Positions 1-5,481 of a stretch of DNA of 15,017 nucleotides are shown here, one piece after another. The notes under the pieces are model-generated. The model did no database searches. It saw only the letters and a program-made list of their open reading frames with translations, and was not told the DNA's origin. The DNA comes from CAZNUP01 sp964609775 (GTDB lineage: Bacteria > Patescibacteriota > Microgenomatia > JAMCZE01), in assembly GCA_964609775.1 (NCBI GenBank), contig CAZSSJ010000021.1, positions 1 through 15,017 on the forward strand, written 5' to 3'. A program made the translations under genes and the position numbers. Each line of letters begins with the position of its first letter. Positions within the stretch are counted from its first letter, which is position 1.

Positions 1-238
1 CCCCAAATTCAAGAGTTTTGAGCCTAGCTTTTAGAGGTGTCCGAAGTCAGGAAATAGACTGCTGACCTATGACGAAATCGGCAACCTTTTTTGGGGCGAA
101 AATGAAAGTTTGGAAAAATTCAGCCTCTACTCGATCGCCAAAATTATGGAAAAGATCCGAAGAAAGGTAAAAAACCACGGCATATACCAAGAGCTCATCT
201 ACACCGTCCGGGGGCAGGGATACGTGTTGTACGACTAA
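1..238 (+). pseudogene. Winged-helix (OmpR/PhoB-type) regulator 3' end, copy 1, decayed and cut by the window edge
   Basis: The reading frame that ends at the TAA of 236-238 encodes the C-terminal half of a Trans_reg_C winged helix: LLTYDEIGNLFWG, then the recognition-helix region SIAKIMEKIRRKVKNHG, then the wing ELIYTVRGQGYVLYD. In response regulators this domain binds DNA. Upstream the same frame has a TAG at 32-34, and the expected N-terminal part (PQIQEF) appears in another frame full of stops, so the 5' side seems frameshifted or decayed. No start codon after the TAG would give a whole domain. Three shorter copies of the same 3' end follow at 804-950, 1412-1476 and 2830-2862. The stop overlaps the stop of the convergent toxin gene. 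The domain call is solid; whether an intact gene lies left of the window is unknown. Confidence 0.75.
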
Positions 239-498
239 TAAACCTGATTGTGGGAGCCGATGTCATAGAGGAGAACATCATCTCCCTCTTTTAGATAAAC
301 TACCCTGACATCGCCGGTTATAGAAAATGCCCAAAAACCTGACTTATCTCCGGCTAATTTGTGATTGTGGAGAATTGAATCCAACGGATCTTTTCGAAAT
401 AATATCAGGCGCTCCTTAAATTTTTTATCTAAAGATCGGTCATTGGCAACGCGCTTCCGATAACTTTTCCGAAAATTTCTACTGAAGTTTATCTGCAT
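235..498 (-). CDS. YafQ/RelE-family mRNA interferase toxin
   Basis: This 87-residue protein has the features of the YafQ branch of the RelE/ParE toxins, ribosome-dependent mRNA endonucleases. It shows a basic N-terminal helix (FRKSYRKR), the LHNHKLAG segment at about residues 43-50, the strand DVRVVYL and the C-terminal end DIGSHNQVY. In YafQ the equivalent histidines of the HxHKL segment and the GxHxxVY tail belong to the active site (family knowledge). The gene overlaps the upstream antitoxin gene by 20 nt and is probably co-transcribed from the promoter at 785-813. Its stop overlaps the stop of the winged-helix remnant end to end, so the module begins exactly at the end of that gene. Length is normal and no key residue seems lost, so the toxin looks intact. 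Confidence 0.85.
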   Translation of the reverse strand: MQINFSRNFRKSYRKRVANDRSLDKKFKERLILFRKDPLDSILHNHKLAGDKSGFWAFSITGDVRVVYLKEGDDVLLYDIGSHNQVY

Positions 499-775
499 GC
501 AACTGCCTCATCAGATCATCAATATCTTTAGCCTGGTACCAATTTTTCCCTGCTTTAAAATCTTCAGTCATTTTCAAATAGCGTCTCTCATTTTTCTTAG
601 AGAGCTTCACGGCGGGCCATTCGGTGACAGAAATAGAAATTTCCCGACGAGAAACCTTGCTAATCAGAAGCCGCAGAAGATCCTGCAAAGAGGAAAACCC
701 AGCCTCGTGTGCCGCCTCCAAGGCCGAATCTCGCAGAGATTTTGCGATTGGAATCTGAATTACTGTTGTGTCCAT
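479..775 (-). CDS. DinJ/RelB-like antitoxin of the YafQ-type toxin
   Basis: This 98-residue protein starts with a short beta-strand, DTTVIQIPIAKSLRDSA, followed by a helical segment EAGFSSLQDLLRLLISKV. That is the ribbon-helix-helix pattern of RelB/DinJ antitoxins, which dimerise, bind their own promoter and, through the charged C-terminal part (about residues 55-98), wrap around the toxin. It lies directly upstream of the toxin with a 20-nt overlap, the usual order for such modules. A TTGACA-N17-TATATT promoter sits just upstream and would start RNA within a few bases of the ATG. The -35 box of that promoter lies inside winged-helix copy 2. Function rests mainly on partner and fold pattern. 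Confidence 0.75.
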   Translation of the reverse strand: MDTTVIQIPIAKSLRDSALEAAHEAGFSSLQDLLRLLISKVSRREISISVTEWPAVKLSKKNERRYLKMTEDFKAGKNWYQAKDIDDLMRQLHADKLQ

Positions 776-784
776 AACAATGGA

Positions 785-813
785 AATATAACAGTTTCAT
801 AATGGCTTGTCAA
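785..813 (-). promoter_or_regulatory. Promoter of the antitoxin-toxin pair
   Basis: Read on the minus strand, TTGACA (813-808), a 17-nt spacer and TATATT (790-785) form a near-consensus sigma-70 promoter with an extended -10 (TGT before TATATT). The ATG of the antitoxin is 9 nt after the -10 box, so the transcript should be almost leaderless. The -35 box overlaps the start of winged-helix copy 2, so an insertion at that border would have supplied or changed the promoter. Confidence 0.75.
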
Positions 814-950
814 TCGTCAAAACTATGGAAAAAACGAGTGAAACGAAGTCCCGAACTTGTTTCGGGATCCGCCGGAAAATAAAGGATCATGGGGTTTACC
901 AGGAGTTAATCTTCACCATCCGCGGCGAGGGCTACGTGCTCTATGATTAG
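804..950 (+). repeat. Winged-helix 3' end, copy 2, with a palindromic insertion
   Basis: Two blocks match copy 1 in order. Block one (about 804-834) reads SIVKTMEK, matching SIAKIMEK. Block two (867-950) reads IRRKIKDHGVYQ then ELIFTIRGEGYVLYD and a TAG stop. Between them are 32 extra bases holding a 7-bp hairpin (TCCCGAA / TTCGGGA), inserted exactly between MEK and IRRK. No start codon or upstream domain is present, so this is a scar, not a gene. Over the last 48 bases it is almost identical to copy 3 and less like copy 1. Confidence 0.85.
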
Positions 951-1025
951 TCCTTGCCCGTAAAGCACCAGAGAAATTTCCAATGATAAACTATCGAGAA
1001 CTTCTTGCTTAAACCCAGTTCAAAC

Positions 1026-1160
1026 TCAAGCCTTGCGGGTCGAGGAGCGTTTTTCAGAAGAAGTAAGCTTGTATGCAATAATTCCCAAAAACGCAGCAAT
1101 TAACATCAAAGCTGTGGCAATTTGAGCATTAGTGACAGCTTCTAGAAAATTAAAATTCAT
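1026..1160 (-). CDS. Tiny single-span membrane protein (44 aa)
   Basis: An ATG at 1160 opens a 44-codon frame: a short N-terminus (MNFNFLEAVTNAQ), one hydrophobic stretch (IATALMLIAAFLGIIAY, about residues 14-30) and a basic tail ending SSTRKA. One membrane helix with a positive cytoplasmic end is expected. The ATG overlaps the stop of the upstream two-helix gene as ATGA, the signature of translational coupling, which is the main evidence that it is real. The same pair layout recurs at 3500-3813. I do not recognise the family; a holin-like, toxic-peptide or sensor role is possible, but nothing decides between them. Confidence 0.6.
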   Translation of the reverse strand: MNFNFLEAVTNAQIATALMLIAAFLGIIAYKLTSSEKRSSTRKA

Positions 1161-1381
1161 CTCTCAGCCTCCAATTCCAAAACGATATGAATCAACAACA
1201 ATAGAATAGCAGCCAGAAAGTCAATAATCAAGGTCCGAATCGTCGCCTCGCTTCCCAGGTTAACAAAATTCGGTGTAACAGTTGCTACCCCAACCCATGC
1301 GGCAGACAAATTAATCGAAAGAGTTGAAAACGCCCGCAACCAAATGACTTTAGTCTTAAATGTTTTCGTCTTCCTCGCCAC
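1157..1381 (-). CDS. Small protein with two predicted membrane helices (74 aa)
   Basis: The frame starts with GTG at 1381 and has a basic N-terminus (ARKTKTFKTKVIWLR), a first hydrophobic segment at about residues 19-37 (ending WVGVATVTP) and a second at about 53-69 (IIDFLAAILLLLIHIVLE), with an acidic end. It is followed, with an ATGA overlap, by the 44-aa membrane protein, so the two are probably made together. Length and layout resemble the 63-aa protein at 3622-3813, which also precedes a roughly 40-aa single-span protein; direct sequence similarity is weak. The pair occupies the space between winged-helix copies 2 and 3. Function unknown. Confidence 0.6.
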   Translation of the reverse strand: MARKTKTFKTKVIWLRAFSTLSINLSAAWVGVATVTPNFVNLGSEATIRTLIIDFLAAILLLLIHIVLELEAER

Positions 1382-1411
1382 ACCCCCATATTAATCCTGA
1401 AAGTTTGTAGC

Positions 1412-1476
1412 TACAATCGCCAAAATCGGAGTTAATCTTCACCATCCGCGGCCAGGGCTACGTGCTTTATGACTAA
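1412..1476 (+). repeat. Winged-helix 3' end, copy 3, internally deleted
   Basis: The stretch reads (T)IAKI and then, one base later, ELIFTIRGQGYVLYD with a TAA stop at 1474-1476. The roughly 50-60 bases between these two parts in copies 1 and 2 are missing. From 1429 on it is nearly base-identical to copy 2. The neighbouring minus-strand gene ends 6 bases after the stop. Confidence 0.85.
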
Positions 1477-1482
1477 CTTCCG

Positions 1483-1830
1483 TCAACCACTGGTTACCGT
1501 CTCCGCTTCCTGACAACCCAATCCTAAACCTCTCCGTAATTCTTGCTCATCACAGAAAGAGTCCCACTCTAGAGATTCCTTTCCTTCCCAGATCTTCTCA
1601 AATATCTGCTTACGAGTGAGGTCAGGATAGACCTTTTGGAGCTCCGCTATACCCATTCTCACCACGTCCACACGACCTGACCTCCGCGCCAGCCTCTGTC
1701 GCCCAACCAAACCATCTGGCACCATATAAACAAAATTAGCCTCTGGGCCGGTATCTTGTCCCATACTGTAACAAAGTTTATCAAATCTCGACAATTCTTC
1801 TTGTAACCCACTTTGAACCAAATTTGACAA
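1483..1830 (-). CDS. Unknown small protein (115 aa, or 93 aa from an internal ATG)
   Basis: I do not recognise this protein. The frame can open at TTG 1830, but an ATG at 1764 (MGQDTGPEAN) is the better start: the gene at 2994-3434 has its ATG at the matching position, and the DNA before both ATGs is alike but with gaps that break the frame. The body is soluble and mixed-charge, with RRSGRVDVVRMGIAELQKVY and then LTRKQIFEKIWEGKESLEWD, which looks helical. It ends close to the stop of winged-helix copy 3 and is transcribed away from the DUF6922/AbiEii pair. An accessory cassette gene is likely; an antitoxin- or RHH-like regulator is only a guess. Confidence 0.5.
   Translation of the reverse strand: MSNLVQSGLQEELSRFDKLCYSMGQDTGPEANFVYMVPDGLVGRQRLARRSGRVDVVRMGIAELQKVYPDLTRKQIFEKIWEGKESLEWDSFCDEQELRRGLGLGCQEAETVTSG
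1798..1825. repeat. Shared 5' block of two cassette genes, copy A
   Basis: About 28 bases here match 3460-3486 at roughly 24 positions, around the core CCACTTTGAACC on the + strand. Both blocks lie upstream of a minus-strand gene at the same distance from its ATG, and weaker similarity continues up to the shared ATGGGA. The gaps are not multiples of three, which favours a conserved non-coding 5' region over a conserved protein N-terminus. Confidence 0.6.
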
Positions 1831-1848
1831 GAAACCACCTTAATATTG

Positions 1849-1857
1849 TGTTAAAAT
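1849..1857 (+). promoter_or_regulatory. Extended -10 box of the DUF6922/AbiEii pair
   Basis: TGTTAAAAT ends 6 bases before the ATG at 1864, so transcription should start at or next to the start codon. A TTGACA at 1824-1829 is 22 bases from the box, too far for a normal pair. The same TGnTAnnnT layout recurs before other first genes of this window. Confidence 0.5.
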
Positions 1858-1863
1858 TAGTCT

Positions 1864-2199
1864 ATGGCAATTCCCAAATTTCTCCAAAGTGCCCTATGGA
1901 GCTATGATCTGTCTAAACTTAATCTTCAAAAAAACAAAAGCACAATCGTGACCCAAATCATAAATTATGGAACAAAAGAACAGTTAAATTGGCTCCTCAA
2001 AACATACTCAGCTGAAGAAATTAAATATATCGTTATGGCACCCCAAAGGGGAATTTGGCTTAGAGAAACACTCCGGCACTGGCTCACCAAACTTGATCTT
2101 GTCCTTGATCCCCTGATCTTTGAATCTGCAATTCGAAGTCTGGACCCAAGACCAAAGTTAAATGAAGCATATTTTCAGCGAATTGGCTTAATCAAATGA
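1864..2199 (+). CDS. DUF6922-type putative antitoxin
   Basis: This 111-residue protein has the features I associate with DUF6922: an opening FLQSALWSYDLSKLNLQKNK, then INYGTKEQLNWLLKTYSAEEI and VMAPQRGIWLRETLRHW. Proteins of this kind are typically encoded directly upstream of AbiEii-like nucleotidyltransferases and are thought to be their antitoxins (family knowledge). Here the stop overlaps the ATG of such a gene by 4 nt (ATGA), so translation is coupled. The ATG follows an extended -10 box by 6 nt, so a leaderless message is likely. It lies between winged-helix copies 3 and 4 and looks complete. Confidence 0.75.
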   Translation: MAIPKFLQSALWSYDLSKLNLQKNKSTIVTQIINYGTKEQLNWLLKTYSAEEIKYIVMAPQRGIWLRETLRHWLTKLDLVLDPLIFESAIRSLDPRPKLNEAYFQRIGLIK

Positions 2200-2828
2200 C
2201 CATCCATGAAGAAATATTAAGCGAGAAACAAAAAGAGCTTCTTAGAAATCTGCATATTTTTAATGAGTACCCCATCTATCTCGCCGGAGGAACAGCCCTT
2301 GCCCTCCAGCTTGGACACCGCACCTCGCTGGATTTCGACTTTAATACTAGTGAAAAATTTGACAATAAAAAAATAGCAAAAATGCTCAAAAAAATTCCCT
2401 TATCGCACGAACTATCAGAAAAACAACCTGAAAACACGTTTCTCGGAAAAGTAAACGACATCAGCCTATCAATTTTTTATTACCCCTATAAACTTCTAAA
2501 ACCGCTTATTAGCGTCCCGCCAATCATGCTTGCCAGCCTTGAAGATATTGCCGCCATGAAAACCGCCGCAATTGTTCAACGAGCAAAAAAACGAGATTTT
2601 TTTGACTTGTATTATTTAATAGAAAACCTCGGATTAGATATGATTTTGAAAAGCACCTATCAAAAATATCCCTGGTATGAAGACAACGATACGCTTGTCA
2701 AAATCGCACTCACTTACTTTGCTGAGGCTGACATGGACAAAGAGATTACCAAAGTGACAATTTTTGACAAATCCCTAACTTGGGATCACGTCAAAAAGTC
2801 CCTCCAGAAAGCAGCTCTTCAAATTTAA
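2196..2828 (+). CDS. AbiEii/AbiGii-family nucleotidyltransferase toxin
   Basis: The 210-residue protein carries the nucleotidyltransferase signature of the AbiEii/MNT superfamily: LAGGTALALQLGHRTS at about residues 29-44, followed by the metal-binding DFDF at 46-49. Downstream is the conserved helix LEDIAAMKTAAIVQRAKKRDFFDLYYL. AbiEii-type toxins transfer nucleotides, in some members onto tRNA 3' ends, and act in phage defence and toxin-antitoxin systems. The start overlaps the upstream putative antitoxin by ATGA. The gene stops at 2826-2828 and winged-helix copy 4 begins right after it, so the module abuts the scar. All visible catalytic residues are present. The exact substrate is not knowable from sequence. 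Confidence 0.85.
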   Translation: MTIHEEILSEKQKELLRNLHIFNEYPIYLAGGTALALQLGHRTSLDFDFNTSEKFDNKKIAKMLKKIPLSHELSEKQPENTFLGKVNDISLSIFYYPYKLLKPLISVPPIMLASLEDIAAMKTAAIVQRAKKRDFFDLYYLIENLGLDMILKSTYQKYPWYEDNDTLVKIALTYFAEADMDKEITKVTIFDKSLTWDHVKKSLQKAALQI

Positions 2829-2829
2829 A

Positions 2830-2862
2830 ATCCGCCGCGAGAGCTATGTTCTTTACGATTAA
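2830..2862 (+). repeat. Winged-helix 3' end, copy 4, shortest remnant
   Basis: Eleven codons read IRRESYVLYD and TAA, corresponding to IRGEGYVLYD in copy 2. It starts one base after the AbiEii stop codon. After the stop, both copy 3 and copy 4 are followed within a few bases by CGTCAAC, so the similarity may run slightly past the gene end. The 131 bases from 2863 to 2993 hold nothing I can identify. Confidence 0.7.
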
Positions 2863-2993
2863 TTTTATCGTCAACATAAAGATCGGAGATTCTTGGCAAA
2901 CAAGCTTCTCACTTCCCCGCTGCCATCTGCGCCAAAACCGATTTCTCAATCGGCAGACTAGCGGGACAGACCCAAAGTAAGAAAATTTACGGG

Positions 2994-3434
2994 CTACTCG
3001 CCCTGTTTTCCAAGCCGCTCTGTTTGTAATTGTTCAAGTGCCCATGGGACGTATCCGATAAAACGGCCGTTATCAGGATAAGTCTTGTTCGGATCGGGAG
3101 GGTAAAGATACAACACCTTAGCCTCAACCATCTCCCTCTCAGCAAGTTCAGAGTCTGACAAATACCCCACCCCTATCATTACCTTGACCAATGCTAATGT
3201 AGCATTATGCCAATGCCTGCGCGGCCTTGGATCTGCCCCCCAAGATCCAGGTTCTGGCGGTTCTCCACGATGCGGATGTGCAGTATGGATCTCAAATGCA
3301 TCATATAAAGCTCTTTTTGCTTCACCCAACCTATACCGCTCCTCTCTTGTCAGACAAAGGTTCTCATAATCATTCTTTGCGCGAATCTCGTATTCTACCT
3401 CCCCTATTTTTTCTGTCCCCGTTCCCATGCACAA
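2994..3434 (-). CDS. Unknown soluble protein (146 aa)
   Basis: I do not recognise this protein. It is hydrophilic, with a helical N-terminal half (about residues 10-50, rich in E, K and R), a His/Pro/Gly/Arg-rich middle (about 51-82, HTAHPHRGEPPEP then RPRRHWHN) and a C-terminal part with a VKVMIGVGYLSDSELAE helix and an aromatic end. The His-rich middle could bind metal, but no known motif is evident. There is no signal peptide or membrane segment. The ATG at 3434 aligns with the internal ATG of the gene at 1483-1830, and the upstream DNA is shared. The tiny membrane pair at 3500-3813 lies just upstream on the same strand, 65 bases away. Confidence 0.6.
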   Translation of the reverse strand: MCMGTGTEKIGEVEYEIRAKNDYENLCLTREERYRLGEAKRALYDAFEIHTAHPHRGEPPEPGSWGADPRPRRHWHNATLALVKVMIGVGYLSDSELAEREMVEAKVLYLYPPDPNKTYPDNGRFIGYVPWALEQLQTERLGKQGE

Positions 3435-3459
3435 AATTCTACTAACCTGTCTTGAAAAT

Positions 3460-3486
3460 TTCTTGAATCCACTTTGAACCTGATTT
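3460..3486. repeat. Shared 5' block of two cassette genes, copy B
   Basis: Counterpart of 1798-1825, with the same core CCACTTTGAACC, lying upstream of the minus-strand gene at 2994-3434. See copy A for why non-coding conservation is favoured. Confidence 0.6.
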
Positions 3487-3499
3487 CCGGAGCCAAAAC

Positions 3500-3622
3500 C
3501 TAGCGGCGGGATTTGGAGGGGCGATTACCGACTCTGTCCGCATAATACAAAATTGCCACAGCAAGAGCCCCGACTACACCAATCAAATAGACCAAAAGTA
3601 AACTGTTCGATCCATCAGCCAT
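3500..3622 (-). CDS. Tiny single-span membrane protein (40 aa)
   Basis: The ATG at 3622 overlaps the stop of the upstream two-helix gene as TGATG. The product is MADGSNS, one hydrophobic span (LLLVYLIGVVGALAVAILYY, about residues 8-27) and a strongly basic tail (NRPSKSRR). This matches the design of the 44-aa protein at 1026-1160: similar size, one helix, basic C-terminus and the same position behind a two-helix protein. The coupled start supports a real gene. Function unknown. Confidence 0.6.
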   Translation of the reverse strand: MADGSNSLLLVYLIGVVGALAVAILYYADRVGNRPSKSRR

Positions 3623-3813
3623 CATTCTCTCCTCCTTAAAACCACACTTGTTATCCAACAAACCAAACTCGCAATCAGACCTGATATTAACAATTTTGAA
3701 TCAAATCTGTCAAGAACTGCCGGCAAGACAACAGAAGCAAAAAATATCTGGGCGATATCAGAAAATATATCCGCAATTTTATTCCACTTCGAGTTAGATA
3801 CTTTTGTCCTCAT
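3622..3813 (-). CDS. Small protein with two predicted membrane helices (63 aa)
   Basis: The 63-residue product has a basic N-terminus, then IADIFSDIAQIFFASVVLPAV (about residues 12-32), a short polar turn DRFDSK and a second span LLISGLIASLVCWITSVVL ending in RRRE. Such two-helix proteins are common and mostly uncharacterised. A short purine run, AAAGG, precedes the ATG. The start is 23 bases after the stop of the ligase alpha subunit on the same strand, so read-through transcription is likely. It is the second case in the window of a two-helix plus one-helix pair with overlapping start and stop. Confidence 0.65.
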   Translation of the reverse strand: MRTKVSNSKWNKIADIFSDIAQIFFASVVLPAVLDRFDSKLLISGLIASLVCWITSVVLRRRE

Positions 3814-3836
3814 TACCTTTATGAAAAACCAATTCC

Positions 3837-4781
3837 TCAGGAAGCCGGATTAAGCCCGTGCCCCGCTGATCCAAACCCTGATTCCTCCTGTTTTGCCCCC
3901 GCGTGCCCAAACTTCTGCCCCTTGGGCATCTGCTCCAGAAACTTCCCGGAAATGACAGCAATCAATTTGAACTTCTCCCTTCCGCCTTCTCCCTTCTCCT
4001 TCTGATAGTCCCGATACCATTCCGCTGCCCTTTCTTCCAAATTTCCTCCCGCTTCCCCAGCCATGACAACAACTTTTGTCTCTCCGTCATGCGAAAAATA
4101 TTCCAGCCAGTGGACAAAATCCGTTGCCGGAAAAGCATCTCCTCCGATTTGAAACACTCCTGACATCCCCGGGCAGTTTTGAGAAACCACCCACATGAGC
4201 TCCCCGCTTATCCCCCCAGACTTGGTGATCACTCCCACCAGCCCATGGACATCAAGTTTGCACTTTTGAAGATTATTCCAGTCTCCCCCGATCTCCCCCA
4301 GCCTGCCCCGACCGGGAATCAGCATTCCCAGCGATGACGGACCCAAAATATTCACTCCTGACTTCTTCTGCAGGTAAACAATCTCCCGGGCATCCCGCTC
4401 CGGCACGTCCTCGGCGAGAAGGGTAATCTTTTTAATTTGTAGATGCTTGAGACATTCCTGTACCCAGAAAAGCACATGCTTGGCGTTATAGAGAATTGCC
4501 GCCGAATCCACATCTTCAATTCTTGGACCAGATTTTGACACACCATGCGCTAGTGTGAATTTTGTGTCACTCTTGAAAACTTCGTCCAAACTTCTATAGA
4601 CTGGCACGTCATACCAATCATAACCGCAATTAACCAGCTGAAAACGTGCCGGGGACGATGGGTTCACAAATCCGGCAACAGAAAATGGCAAGCCACATGA
4701 ATAGTCAAATTCCCCAATCCGCGCCGCCACCTTTCTTGCCTGGTCCCCACCTACCAATAATGATTGAAAACTATCGATCAT
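3837..4781 (-). CDS. ATP-citrate lyase / succinyl-CoA ligase alpha-type subunit, short C-terminus
   Basis: From ATG 4781 this is a 314-residue SucD-like protein closest to the ATP-citrate lyase arrangement. FDYSCGLPFSVAGFVNP, VPVYRSLDEVF and ITLLAEDVPERDARE belong to the CoA-binding domain. NILGPSSLGMLIPGRG, VITKSGGISGELMWVVS and GVFQIGGDAFP belong to the ligase domain. The phospho-histidine loop is KFGHAGA (His near residue 293), so the catalytic residue is present. The enzyme forms acyl-CoA from acid, CoA and ATP. The citrate-synthase-like domain of true ATP-citrate lyase is absent, so citryl-CoA or succinyl-CoA synthetase activity is as likely. Only about 21 residues follow the His, where relatives have 40 or more; the +1 frame continues as LIRLPEELV, like a lost C-terminus. 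The start overlaps the beta-subunit end by 11 nt. Confidence 0.8.
   Translation of the reverse strand: MIDSFQSLLVGGDQARKVAARIGEFDYSCGLPFSVAGFVNPSSPARFQLVNCGYDWYDVPVYRSLDEVFKSDTKFTLAHGVSKSGPRIEDVDSAAILYNAKHVLFWVQECLKHLQIKKITLLAEDVPERDAREIVYLQKKSGVNILGPSSLGMLIPGRGRLGEIGGDWNNLQKCKLDVHGLVGVITKSGGISGELMWVVSQNCPGMSGVFQIGGDAFPATDFVHWLEYFSHDGETKVVVMAGEAGGNLEERAAEWYRDYQKEKGEGGREKFKLIAVISGKFLEQMPKGQKFGHAGAKQEESGFGSAGHGLNPAS
3972..4006. repeat. 7-bp tandem tract inside the alpha-subunit gene
   Basis: Five consecutive 7-mers on the + strand: CTTCTCC, CTTCCGC, CTTCTCC, CTTCTCC, TTCTGAT. In the protein they make the charged stretch KEKGEGGREK between a helix and the strand FKLIAVISGK, a surface turn that could tolerate extra residues. 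Confidence 0.7.
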
Positions 4782-5223
4782 AAAGCTTTTTAACAATCTC
4801 CGTCATCCCCGTCTCCCTCCCAAAAACCTGAATCTTGAGTTCCGACTCTTTTGCAAACTCCTTCATCAAAGCAATTCCTTCGTCCTCCCCCGGCCCGCAC
4901 CGGCGGATAACAATATTCAATTTTCTAGCTGTTGGACTGGCCTTGAGACCCTCAATGACCCCCTGCATGTTCCCGAGAACCGGCGTGAAGTTGGCAATTC
5001 CCGAGCCAATCACCAGATTCTTTATTCCTGGAATAGCACAAACTTGTTTGGTAAGTTCCGCCACCGCAAAATCCGGCGGGTTGCCAGAAAACTCTGCATA
5101 ATTAGCCAGCTCAAGTCTGTTCTCCACAATCGCATCACAAAGAAACAAAGCGGCTCCCGCTCCTCCCCCCATCATCGCCGTCAGGTTCACACCAGAGCTG
5201 GGTTCACTGTTCATGGTGGACAA
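4771..5223 (-). pseudogene. Ligase beta subunit, C-terminal part (frame-split)
   Basis: This frame encodes the C-terminal domain of the ATP-citrate lyase/SucC-type beta subunit: NLTAMMGGGAGAALFLCDAI, ELANYAEFSGNPPD, LVIGSGIANFTPVLGNMQGV, IVIRRCGPGEDEGI and QVFGRETGMTEIV, matching the order seen in the animal and bacterial ATP-citrate lyase. It has no convincing start of its own: TTG 5223 and ATG 5214 lie inside an inserted linker. It is in a different frame from the N-terminal part, and the change happens at the three-fold TGTGAAC tract (5237-5257). Removing two units or adding one would fuse the halves. It could be made separately, since complementing split subunits occur in this family, or be dead. 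Confidence 0.75.
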
Positions 5224-5236
5224 AGCTGGTTTCTTC

Positions 5237-5257
5237 TGTGAACTGTGAACTGTGAAC
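5237..5257. repeat. TGTGAAC x3 tract at the frame break, within a palindromic insert
   Basis: Three exact 7-bp units on the + strand. A nearby inverted copy (GGTTCACTGTTCA at about 5202-5214 against TGAACTGTGAACC ending 5258, one mismatch) makes a hairpin of about 13 bp. The whole insert adds about 23 codons not found in relatives between SIKLVEVP and SSGVNLTAMM. By frame arithmetic, one or four units would keep the gene open; three units break it. Confidence 0.85.
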
Positions 5258-5337
5258 CACGTGGCACCTCCACCAACTTAATTGATCCCCGAATTTCCAA
5301 ATCGACTTGCGCCACTCTCTTTTCTCTCGCTGTCTGC

Positions 5338-5372
5338 CTTAATCCTTGATCCTTAAACCTTAATTCTTCCCA
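5338..5372. repeat. Degenerate 7-bp tract in the beta-subunit gene
   Basis: Five 7-mers on the + strand: CTTAATC, CTTGATC, CTTAAAC, CTTAATT, CTTCCCA. They encode most of ELRFKDQGLRQ, just after the conserved FRHPEW segment. Confidence 0.7.
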
Positions 5373-5440
5373 TTCCGGGTGCCGAAACACCGCCGCTTCA
5401 TCCACCTCCATCACGATTCCCAGTGGCATTGCCTGCCCCT

Positions 5441-5481
5441 TACCTGCTTCTACCTGTTTGCTACCTGCTTCTACCTGTGCC
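5441..5481. repeat. 21-bp direct repeat in the beta-subunit gene
   Basis: A 21-bp unit (three 7-mers: TACCTGC, TTCTACC, TGTTTGC) occurs twice, the second copy with an altered end. It encodes QVEAGSKQVEAGKGQA after the EINPLA motif. Being 21 bp it preserves the frame. Confidence 0.75.

Noticed and set aside
32..34. Reading the in-frame TAG in winged-helix copy 1 as a sense codon
   Set aside because: All other genes use TAG as a stop, and the upstream residues fit the domain only partly and in another frame; decay is simpler.
804..2862. A CRISPR array or integron attC sites as explanation for the spaced repeats
   Set aside because: Only four copies, of unequal length, 0.5-1.4 kb apart and coding-derived; no Cas genes, no integron integrase and no attC-like folded site.
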